From DATIRA01 sp964553405 (GTDB taxonomy: Bacteria > Pseudomonadota > Gammaproteobacteria > Steroidobacterales > Steroidobacteraceae): a DNA stretch of 6,896 nucleotides. Made by a program: the position numbers and the translations under genes. Within the stretch, counting starts at the first letter, position 1, and each line of letters begins with the position of its first letter. The notes under the pieces are model-generated. The model made no database searches. It was not told where the DNA came from and saw only the letters and a program-made list of their open reading frames with translations. Below are positions 1 to 5,460 of this stretch, piece after piece. The stretch lies in contig CAZKLS010000133.1 in assembly GCA_964553405.1 (NCBI GenBank), positions 1 to 6,896 of the forward strand. The letters are read 5' to 3'.

Positions 1-387
1 GACGAGCCGATGATGGACATCAACATGACGCCGCTGATCGACGTCATGCTGGTGCTGCTGATCATGTTCATCATCACGATCCCGGTGATGACGCACGCCG
101 TGAAGCTCGACATGCCCAGGGCGACCAACGCGCCGTCGCTGGCGGAACCCGTGGTGATCAAGCTCGATATCGAGTTTGACGGCACGGTGCTCTGGAACGG
201 CACGCCGGTGGACCTCGAGACACTCGAGGGGTACTTCAGGCGTTCGGCTGCGGACGACCCACAGCCGGAGTTGCACGTGCGGCCGAGCAAGCGGGTGGAT
301 TACGACGTGGTCGCCAGGGTCCTGGCTTCCGCCCAGCGCAACGGCATGCGCAAGATCGGGTTCGTCGGCAACGAACAATTCATGTAG
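1..387 (+). CDS. exbD: ExbD/TolR-family biopolymer transport protein (5' partial)
   Basis: Inner-membrane, proton-motive-force-driven component that works with ExbB to energise TonB for outer-membrane uptake. The reading frame is open from base 1 (Asp-Glu-Pro before the first Met), so the start lies upstream; in this family only a short cytoplasmic N-terminus would be missing. The 128 visible residues show the hallmark MMDINMTPLIDVMLVLL stretch, with the membrane-embedded Asp of the PLIDVML motif (the essential TM Asp of ExbD/TolR), a single TM helix at about residues 11-31, and a roughly 95-residue periplasmic domain. In that domain the segment ending in RVLASAQRNGMRKIGFV is typical of the ExbD fold. 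The gene ends in tandem in-frame stops, TAG then TGA, and is followed by a terminator, so it is probably the last gene of an exbB-exbD type operon. TolR is the alternative, but the neighbouring TPR gene favours a TonB-linked ExbD. Confidence 0.93.
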   Translation, partial: DEPMMDINMTPLIDVMLVLLIMFIITIPVMTHAVKLDMPRATNAPSLAEPVVIKLDIEFDGTVLWNGTPVDLETLEGYFRRSAADDPQPELHVRPSKRVDYDVVARVLASAQRNGMRKIGFVGNEQFM

Positions 388-434
388 TGACGGCTCGGGC
401 GGCAGCAGCGGCTGGCGAGCCTGCCATGCACACC

Positions 435-468
435 AGGCTGCCGGGACCAGGGGTCCCGGCGGCTTTTT
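435..468 (+). terminator. Rho-independent terminator after exbD
   Basis: A G/C-rich hairpin has arms 437-448 and 452-463: 12 bp with one G-U pair and a 3-nt loop. It is followed directly by a five-T run at 464-468, and A435/G436 could extend the stem into that run. It lies 47 nt after the exbD stop and 41 nt before the next start, so it should separate exbD from the TPR gene or make that gene dependent on read-through or its own promoter. I see no convincing sigma70 promoter in the remaining gap. Confidence 0.85.
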
Positions 469-508
469 GATTTACGGGCGCCGCGATGCGCTCAGTGAGG
501 CATTTCAG

Positions 509-1723
509 ATGAGCAAGGCGACATTGGTTCTGGGTGCGGCCCTGGCATTTTCGACGACGCTGGCCCTGGTCGGCGGGACGCTCGTCCCGTCCGTGGCCGA
601 GGCCCAGCAGAAGATCGGTCCGAAAGTGGGCGTGCCGCTCAAGGCCGCGCAGGATGCGGTCAAGGCGAAGAACTGGAAGACCGCCGAGGGCAAGATCAAG
701 GAGGCCAATGCCGTCCAGCCCAAGTCTGCTTACGAGCAGTACGCGATCAACGAGTTGCTCTGGTACGTGTATCTGCAGCAGGGGCGCAATGCGGATGCCG
801 CCCGCATCCTGGAGCAGCAGATCGCCTCCGGCCAGATGTCTGCCGGCGAGCGCACGCAGCGGACCAAGACCCTGGCGCAGCTGTATTTCCGTGCCGGCAA
901 CTACGCCAAGGCCACGCAGGTGGGCAACCAGTACCTGAAGTCCGTGCCGGGCGACAAGGACATCCAGCTGCTGGTCGCCCAGGCCTATTACCAGCAGAAG
1001 GACTACAAGAGCGCCGCGGCGGCCGGCGAGAAGCTGGTCAAGGCCTCGGGCAAGCCGGACGAGGATACGCTGCAGCTGGTGCTCCGCAGCTACTACGAGC
1101 TCGGCGACGCGGACGGCACTTCACGTACGCTCGAGCAGCTGCTCAATTACTATCCCACCCCGGATACCTGGAGCCGGGTCCTCGACGGCTACCTCGACGA
1201 GACCAAGCACGACCACGAACTCGTGGCGCTGTACCGGCTTTCGGAGGACGTCGGCGCGCTGACCAAGCCGAGCCAGTACGTGGACATGACCCAGGCGCTG
1301 GTGATCGGCGGTTTCGGCATCGAGGGCCAGCGGATCATGCAGAAGGGCATCGACGCGGGGCTGTTCAAGGGCGAGGAGCTGGCCCGCGCGCAACGTACGC
1401 TGGACGCCGCCAAGCGCAAGGCTGACGGCGAGCGGCAGGCCATCGGCTCGGCCGGGCAGAAACTCGCTGCGGCGACGACCGGCGAGCAGATGTACGAGAT
1501 CGGCAAGCTCTATTTCAGCGCCGGCGACTATCCGAAGGCCGCCGATGCGTTCGGAAAGGCCATCGCGAAGGGCGGCCTGAGCGACCTGGACGATGCGAAC
1601 ATGGAGCTCGGCGTCGCGCTGCTGCGGGCCGGAAAGAAGGCCGAGGCGGTGAAGGCTTTCGATGCGGTGAAGGATCCGAAGTTTGCCGAAGTGGCGCGGC
1701 TCTGGAAGATCAGGGCGCGCTGA
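509..1723 (+). CDS. Secreted TPR-repeat protein, probable TonB-system accessory component (copy 1)
   Basis: 404-residue exported protein. The N-terminus is a Sec signal peptide: Lys3, a hydrophobic core at about residues 5-26, and a likely cleavage AEA|QQ after residue 32, which predicts a periplasmic location. The rest is alpha-helical tetratricopeptide-like repeats. Clear ones fall at about residues 122-155 (LYFRAGNYAKA), 154-187 (AYYQQKDYKSA), 190-224 (SYYELGDADGT) and 328-361 (LYFSAGDYPKAADAF). TPR proteins mediate protein contacts. Genes of this kind are often annotated next to exbB/exbD/tonB as a putative TonB-system component, and the ExbD gene just upstream supports that role here; this is inference from context. 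The start is the ATG at 509, with GAGG at 497-500 and an 8-nt spacer, and it sits exactly at the signal peptide. The long in-frame extension upstream runs through the terminator and is rejected. A paralogue lies tail to tail downstream. Confidence 0.9.
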   Translation: MSKATLVLGAALAFSTTLALVGGTLVPSVAEAQQKIGPKVGVPLKAAQDAVKAKNWKTAEGKIKEANAVQPKSAYEQYAINELLWYVYLQQGRNADAARILEQQIASGQMSAGERTQRTKTLAQLYFRAGNYAKATQVGNQYLKSVPGDKDIQLLVAQAYYQQKDYKSAAAAGEKLVKASGKPDEDTLQLVLRSYYELGDADGTSRTLEQLLNYYPTPDTWSRVLDGYLDETKHDHELVALYRLSEDVGALTKPSQYVDMTQALVIGGFGIEGQRIMQKGIDAGLFKGEELARAQRTLDAAKRKADGERQAIGSAGQKLAAATTGEQMYEIGKLYFSAGDYPKAADAFGKAIAKGGLSDLDDANMELGVALLRAGKKAEAVKAFDAVKDPKFAEVARLWKIRAR

Positions 1724-1759
1724 GCGACGCAGCACCGCGCCGCATAACTGAGACAGTAA

Positions 1760-1791
1760 AAAGGGCTCCCGGCGGCCGCCGGGAGCCCTTT
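1760..1791. terminator. Bidirectional intrinsic terminator between the convergent TPR genes
   Basis: A perfect 32-nt palindrome with an extremely G/C-rich stem (AAAGGGCTCCCGGCGG and its exact complement). On the + strand it ends in a T-rich run (TTTCTTGTTT, 1789-1798). On the - strand the A run at 1758-1762 reads as TTTTT. It sits 36 nt after the + strand TPR stop and 31 nt from the - strand TPR stop, so it can end both transcripts. Confidence 0.93.
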
Positions 1792-1822
1792 CTTGTTTGC
1801 TCCGCTGCGCCGGGAGGACGGG

Positions 1823-3082
1823 TCAGCCGGCCGCCGCCGCCGCGGGTGCCGGCGGTGCCGCCTTGGTCTCGACGTGCAGTTTCCACAGTTGCGCGATCTC
1901 GGCCAGCGCCGGGTCCTTTATGGCGTTGAAGGCCTCGATCGAGGCCGGGTAGTCGCCGTTGCGCGCCAGCGCGATGCCGAGCAGCGCATTCGCGTCTTCG
2001 ACGTCGCTGACGCCGCCCTTTGCGAGTCCCTTGCGGAAGGCGTCGATGGCCTTCGGATAGTCGCCGACGCTGAAGTACAGCTTCCCGATCGCCACCATCT
2101 CGTTACCCGTCTTAGCCGCGGCCAGCGCCTGTGCTGCGCCGGGGATTTCCTTCGCATCCGCGGCTGCGCCTGAGCTGGCGCGGTCGAGCGTCGTCTGCGC
2201 ACGCGTCCGGGCATCGCCCTGGATCAGGTTCGCCGACAGCCCCTGTTCGAGAATCCGCTTTGCCTCGGTGGGATAGCCGCCGGTCATCAGCACGCCGGCC
2301 ATCTCGGTGAATTCCTCTGGCTTGTCCAGCGTATTCGTGTCGTTCATCAGCCGGTACAGCGCCCTGAGCTCACGGTCGCCCTTGGTGCGGAACAGCTGCG
2401 TATTGAGCAGGTCTTCCCAGTACTTCGGCTGCGGGTAGTAGCGCACCAGCTCCTGCAGTGCAGCGACGGTCCCGGCCTTGTCGTCCGCCTCGTAGCTCGA
2501 TTTCAGCGCCAGCATCAGCAGTTGCTCCCGGGGAGCCTCGCCGGGCGGCGTGTGCCGCTGGACCGCCGACTTCGTGCCGGCATAGTCCTGCTTCAGGTAA
2601 TAGCTCTGCACGACCAGCGTGACCATGTCCTGCTCGCCCGGCGCACCCGCGAGGTATTTCTCGCCGAACTCGATGGCCTTGTCGTAGTTCTCGATCTGGT
2701 AGTTGATCTGGGCCAGCGCCTTGACGCGCTGTGGAAGATCCTCCTCGCTCAGGTAGCCGGAATTGACCGCGTTCTCGAGCGCGGCCGCCGATTCGGCGTA
2801 CTGCTGCTTCTGCAAATAAACGTACCAGCCGAGTTCGTCCACCATGAACGCCTCGTAGGGCGTCTTCGGCTCGACCGCGCGCGCCTCGGCGATGTAGGTC
2901 AGCGCCTCGTCCCAGTTCTGGGTGCCCATCGCTTCCTGGGCCGACTTCAGCGGGGCCTGGACCTTCTTGCTGAGCTTCTCGCCTTTGGCGGCATACGCCG
3001 TCTCCGGTGCCATGCCCAGGCCTGCCAGGGCGAGCATGCCCGCGCCCAGCAGCACGGACAGGATCAGTTCCGACTTCTTCAT
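1823..3082 (-). CDS. Secreted TPR-repeat protein, paralogue of the neighbouring TPR gene (copy 2)
   Basis: 419-residue exported TPR protein, homologous over its whole length to the 404-residue protein at 509-1723. The signal peptide has MKKSE, a hydrophobic core at about residues 6-24, and a likely cleavage AYA|AK after residue 31. Shared landmarks sit at nearly equal positions: WYVYLQ near residue 80-85, an ALAQ...YDKA repeat, a QSYYLKQDYAGT repeat, RYYPQPKYW, and IGKLYF at residue 332 (331 in copy 1). In the 34-residue block starting at IGKLYF, 26 positions are identical by eye. It differs in ending with a low-complexity Ala/Pro tail of about 14 residues (AAPPAPAAAAAG) that copy 1 lacks. 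The ATG at 3082 is preferred over the adjacent ATG at 3085 because the GAGG element is 6 nt from the former and only 3 nt from the latter. A periplasmic scaffold role in TonB-dependent uptake is inferred from copy 1 and ExbD. Its own transcript runs from the divergent region. Confidence 0.9.
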   Translation of the reverse strand: MKKSELILSVLLGAGMLALAGLGMAPETAYAAKGEKLSKKVQAPLKSAQEAMGTQNWDEALTYIAEARAVEPKTPYEAFMVDELGWYVYLQKQQYAESAAALENAVNSGYLSEEDLPQRVKALAQINYQIENYDKAIEFGEKYLAGAPGEQDMVTLVVQSYYLKQDYAGTKSAVQRHTPPGEAPREQLLMLALKSSYEADDKAGTVAALQELVRYYPQPKYWEDLLNTQLFRTKGDRELRALYRLMNDTNTLDKPEEFTEMAGVLMTGGYPTEAKRILEQGLSANLIQGDARTRAQTTLDRASSGAAADAKEIPGAAQALAAAKTGNEMVAIGKLYFSVGDYPKAIDAFRKGLAKGGVSDVEDANALLGIALARNGDYPASIEAFNAIKDPALAEIAQLWKLHVETKAAPPAPAAAAAG

Positions 3083-3088
3083 CATCTT

Positions 3089-3092
3089 CCTC
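3089..3092 (-). promoter_or_regulatory. Shine-Dalgarno element deciding the start of TPR copy 2
   Basis: GAGG on the - strand precedes two adjacent in-frame ATGs. The spacer is 3 nt to the first ATG (3085) and 6 nt to the second (3082), so the second is the better start. The choice changes only one Met at the signal-peptide N-terminus. Confidence 0.6.
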
Positions 3093-3124
3093 GCAATTCG
3101 CGGATGTGCCCACAAAGGCCTGCC

Positions 3125-3130
3125 ATTGTA
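3125..3130 (-). promoter_or_regulatory. Candidate -10 element for TPR copy 2
   Basis: TACAAT on the - strand, 42 nt upstream of the preferred ATG at 3082, is close to the TATAAT consensus in very G/C-rich surroundings. It would give a 5' leader of about 36 nt. No matching -35 hexamer is visible at 15-19 nt spacing, so the promoter may be weak, activator-dependent, or not real. Confidence 0.4.
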
Positions 3131-3217
3131 CCGCTCGCAGCGGGTATCGGCCGCCTTGCGGCGGGTCTCGCGGCGGAACACGGGCCTGCGGCTCTTGCAC
3201 GGCTGCGCCGGGGACGC

Positions 3218-3246
3218 TTGGACGCCGGTGGAGCGCTCGCTATTCT
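3218..3246 (+). promoter_or_regulatory. Candidate sigma70 promoter for the lyase-like gene
   Basis: TTGGAC at 3218-3223 and TATTCT at 3241-3246 are separated by exactly 17 nt, each with good matches to TTGACA and TATAAT. The predicted transcript start near 3253 gives a leader of about 25 nt before the ATG at 3278. Together with the - strand candidate it makes 3083-3277 a divergent promoter region. The rest of that gap shows no gene. Confidence 0.55.
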
Positions 3247-3277
3247 GGTCTGCCTGAGTCGCTGCCCGGGGACAGCC

Positions 3278-4204
3278 ATGCCGCCGCAAATCGACATCGT
3301 GGAGGTCGGCCCCCGGGACGGTCTGCAGATGGAGCCCGAGGTCCTGCCGACCGCCGTCAAGGTCGAGTTCATCGGGCGAGCCGTGGCAGCAGGTGCGCGC
3401 CGGGTCGAGGTCGCGAGCTTCGTCAGCCCGACACGCGTGCCGCAGATGGCCGACGCCGAGGCGGTGCTCGCGGCCCTGCCGCGACGCGAGGATGTCCGCT
3501 ACATCGGGCTGGTCCTGAATCGGAAGGGGTTCGATCGGGCCGCCGACGCCGGTTGCGACGAGGTCGGGATGGCCGTCGCGGCCAGCGACAGCTTCAATCG
3601 CCGCAACCAGGGCGCGAGCACCGACGAGTCAATCGTTGCCTGGCAGCAGATCGCGGCCGAGGCCGGCCGGCGTGGAATCCGGAGCCAGGTGACGATTTCG
3701 ACGGCGTTCGGCTGCCCGTTCGAGGGGGAAGTGCCGCCGTCGCGGGTCGTCGAGATCGTGCGACGCCTGGCCAGCGCTGCGCCGTTCGAGATCACGCTGG
3801 CCGACACGATCGGTGTCGCCGTCCCTGCGCAGGTCACCGGGCTGATCGACAGAGTCAGGGCGGTGCTCTCCGGGGACACCGCCTTGCGCTGTCACTTCCA
3901 CAACACGCGCAACACCGGGCTGGCCAATGCCTTCGCTGCGGTGCAGGCGGGCGTCACGACGCTCGATGCCAGCCTGGGAGGCATCGGCGGCTGCCCGTTC
4001 GCACCGGGCGCCACTGGCAATGTTCCGACCGAGGACCTGCTCTACATGCTGCACCGTTCCGGCTACGCGACCGGCATGTCGCTCGATGCGGCGATCGAGA
4101 ACGCGGCATGGCTGCAGGCGAGGCTCGGACGGACGGTGCCCGGCACGCTGCTCAAGGCGGGTCCGTTCCCGCGCGCGACTGCAGGGCCCGGCAAGATCGC
4201 CTGA
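3278..4204 (+). CDS. Hydroxymethylglutaryl-CoA lyase family protein
   Basis: 308-residue cytoplasmic TIM-barrel lyase of the HMG-CoA lyase (DRE-TIM metallolyase) family. The family cleaves 3-hydroxy-3-methylglutaryl-CoA to acetyl-CoA and acetoacetate in leucine catabolism; relatives act on longer or branched homologues. Visible motifs are VGPRDGLQ (Arg13/Asp14, equivalent to human Arg41/Asp42), EVASFVSPTRVPQMAD, LADTIG, the metal ligands His206 and His208 in CHFHNTRNTG, and the GGCPFAPGATGNVPTEDL loop with catalytic Cys239 and metal ligand Asn248. The spacings His206-Cys239 (33) and Cys239-Asn248 (9) equal those of the human enzyme. Two departures are visible: HFHNTRNTG replaces the classical HCHDTYGQ, and the residue after GLQ-x-E is Pro rather than Lys. 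The true substrate may therefore differ. The ATG at 3278 has a weak GGGGA at 3268-3272. An in-frame extension upstream is only a shadow of the opposite-strand gene. No other leucine-degradation gene is in view. Alternative names would be mvaB or liuE-like. Confidence 0.88.
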   Translation: MPPQIDIVEVGPRDGLQMEPEVLPTAVKVEFIGRAVAAGARRVEVASFVSPTRVPQMADAEAVLAALPRREDVRYIGLVLNRKGFDRAADAGCDEVGMAVAASDSFNRRNQGASTDESIVAWQQIAAEAGRRGIRSQVTISTAFGCPFEGEVPPSRVVEIVRRLASAAPFEITLADTIGVAVPAQVTGLIDRVRAVLSGDTALRCHFHNTRNTGLANAFAAVQAGVTTLDASLGGIGGCPFAPGATGNVPTEDLLYMLHRSGYATGMSLDAAIENAAWLQARLGRTVPGTLLKAGPFPRATAGPGKIA

Positions 4205-4255
4205 CGCGGCAACGACCCGCCGGGCTGGTAAAGTGACGCCTTCGTTGTATTGGCC

Positions 4256-4261
4256 GGGGAG
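4256..4261 (+). promoter_or_regulatory. Shine-Dalgarno element deciding the start of the ketosynthase gene
   Basis: GGGGAG lies 6 nt before the GTG at 4268. The in-frame TTG at 4250 would place this element inside the gene and has no purine-rich site of its own, so GTG 4268 is the supported start. Confidence 0.65.
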
Positions 4262-4267
4262 AAGTCC

Positions 4268-5362
4268 GTGACCTACGCCGCTATCACTGGCTGGGGGAAG
4301 TGCCTGCCGCCCGCCGTGCTGACGAACGACGACCTCGCACAGGTGCTCGATACCACCGACGAGTGGATCACCAGTCGGACCGGCATCAAGGAGCGGCGCG
4401 TGTCGCACGTTTCGCTGGAGGAACTCGGTTACGTGGCCGCGCAGCGCGCGCTGGCCGCGGCCGGCCTCGACCCGGCCGAGCTGGACTTGATCGTCTTCGG
4501 CACCTGCAGCTTCGACGACCAGGTGCCCAACCAGGCGTCCGGCCTTCAGGTTCGGCTCGGAGCGCGGAAAGCGGCCGCGATGGACGTGAATACCGCGTGC
4601 ACCAGTTTCCTGTACGCGCTGAGCAATGCCAACGCGTTGATCAGGACCGGCGTGGTCAGGAACGCGCTGGTGCTCGGCGGCGAGCTGATCAGTGCGTTCA
4701 TGGACTGGAGCAACCGCGGCGTCGCCGTGCTGTTCGGCGACGGCTGCGCCGCGGTGGTACTCCAGGCGACGGAGCGCGAGGAAGGACTGCTGGCTGAGAA
4801 ACTCGGCTGCGACAGTGAAGCTCGCGACACGCTGGTCGTCGAGGGCATGGGCACCCGTTACGCGAACTTCACGCGGATGTTCGGCGACACGAACTGGATC
4901 TTCGAGGGCCAGGAGATCTTCAAGCGCGCCGTGATGGGCATGTCCGGCGCCTGTGCGGACGTGCTGGCCAGGCGCGGTCTCACCGCCGACGACGTGGACC
5001 TGGTGATCCCGCACCAGGCGAACCTGCGCATCATCGAGGCGGTCGCGAAGAGAGCCGGTGTGCCGATGGAGCGCGTGTTCGTCAACGTGCACCGCTACGG
5101 CAACATGTCGGCGGCCACGGTGCCGGTCGCGCTGGTCGAGGCACTGGAGCAGGGTCGCGTCAAGCCCGGCGACACGCTGCTGCTGCCGGCCTTCGGCGGT
5201 GGGCTCACCTGGTGCGCGCACCTGGTGCGCTGGGGCGAGCGCGTCACTCCGATCCGCGCGTCCGATGCCGAGTTGCCGCCCTGCGACCGGACTGCGCTCG
5301 AGATGGTGCGCGAGCTGATCGATCGGCGAGCACAGGCCAGGGCCCGGATCGGCGGAACCTGA
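4268..5362 (+). CDS. fabH: Beta-ketoacyl-ACP synthase III family protein (FabH-like)
   Basis: 364-residue thiolase-fold enzyme of the FabH family, which condenses an acyl-CoA primer with malonyl-ACP to start a fatty-acid or related acyl chain. The complete triad is present: Cys111 in DVNTACTSF, His249 in IPHQANLRII and Asn279 in RYGNMSAAT. The Cys-to-His segment is five or six residues longer than in E. coli (Cys112, His244, Asn274), and the His-Asn spacing of 30 is identical. The N-terminus has the DEWITSRTGI substrate/CoA-binding block. The E. coli Phe87 position, which limits the acyl pocket, aligns with Val86 here. The family core ends at GGGLTWCAHLVRW near residue 322; about 42 further residues, charged and Arg/Ala-rich, form an extra tail absent from E. 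coli FabH (317 residues). GTG at 4268 is used as start. It lies 63 nt after the lyase gene with no terminator between, so co-transcription is plausible. No acpP, fabD or plsX is nearby, which makes the housekeeping role less certain. Confidence 0.88.
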   Translation: MTYAAITGWGKCLPPAVLTNDDLAQVLDTTDEWITSRTGIKERRVSHVSLEELGYVAAQRALAAAGLDPAELDLIVFGTCSFDDQVPNQASGLQVRLGARKAAAMDVNTACTSFLYALSNANALIRTGVVRNALVLGGELISAFMDWSNRGVAVLFGDGCAAVVLQATEREEGLLAEKLGCDSEARDTLVVEGMGTRYANFTRMFGDTNWIFEGQEIFKRAVMGMSGACADVLARRGLTADDVDLVIPHQANLRIIEAVAKRAGVPMERVFVNVHRYGNMSAATVPVALVEALEQGRVKPGDTLLLPAFGGGLTWCAHLVRWGERVTPIRASDAELPPCDRTALEMVRELIDRRAQARARIGGT

Positions 5363-5450
5363 CGCGGCGGACGGGCGCGTCGCTTGGCCGCCAGGCCCGA
5401 TACCGACCGCCCTGCGTGGAATGCCGGACTGTGCCGGGCACCCGGCGCAT

Positions 5451-5454
5451 GGAG
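5451..5454 (+). promoter_or_regulatory. Shine-Dalgarno element deciding the start of the permease gene
   Basis: GGAG (within GGAGCGAGG, 5451-5459) is 6 nt from the GTG at 5461. The in-frame ATG at 5449 overlaps this element and has no ribosome-binding site upstream, so the GTG is preferred. The difference is four residues. Confidence 0.6.
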
Positions 5455-5460
5455 CGAGGC

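Noticed and set aside
391..422. Possible stem (392-397 with 416-421) after exbD, considered as a small RNA or riboswitch
   Set aside because: The stem is only six base pairs with a long interior, and it matches no RNA family I recognise.
176..508. In-frame upstream extension of the first TPR gene
   Set aside because: It overlaps exbD in another frame and runs through the terminator. The signal peptide and Shine-Dalgarno element place the start at 509.
2522..3277. In-frame upstream extension of the lyase-like gene, giving a 560-residue protein
   Set aside because: The extension lies antisense to the second TPR gene and has no recognisable domain. The family N-terminus begins exactly at the ATG at 3278, behind a good promoter.
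3007..4236. 409-codon + strand frame overlapping the lyase-like gene
   Set aside because: Its translation is Arg/Gly/Ala-rich low complexity, and it is a frame-shifted shadow of the lyase gene.
3629..5221. 530-codon open frame on the - strand across the lyase and ketosynthase genes
   Set aside because: It is antisense to two genes with intact catalytic motifs, its translation is His/Arg/Gln-rich without domains, and long open antisense frames are expected at this GC content.
5433..5446. GCCGGG-CA-CCCGGC inverted repeat before the permease gene, considered as a terminator
   Set aside because: It has a 2-nt loop, too small for a stable hairpin with all six pairs, and no T run follows. It is probably chance in G/C-rich DNA.
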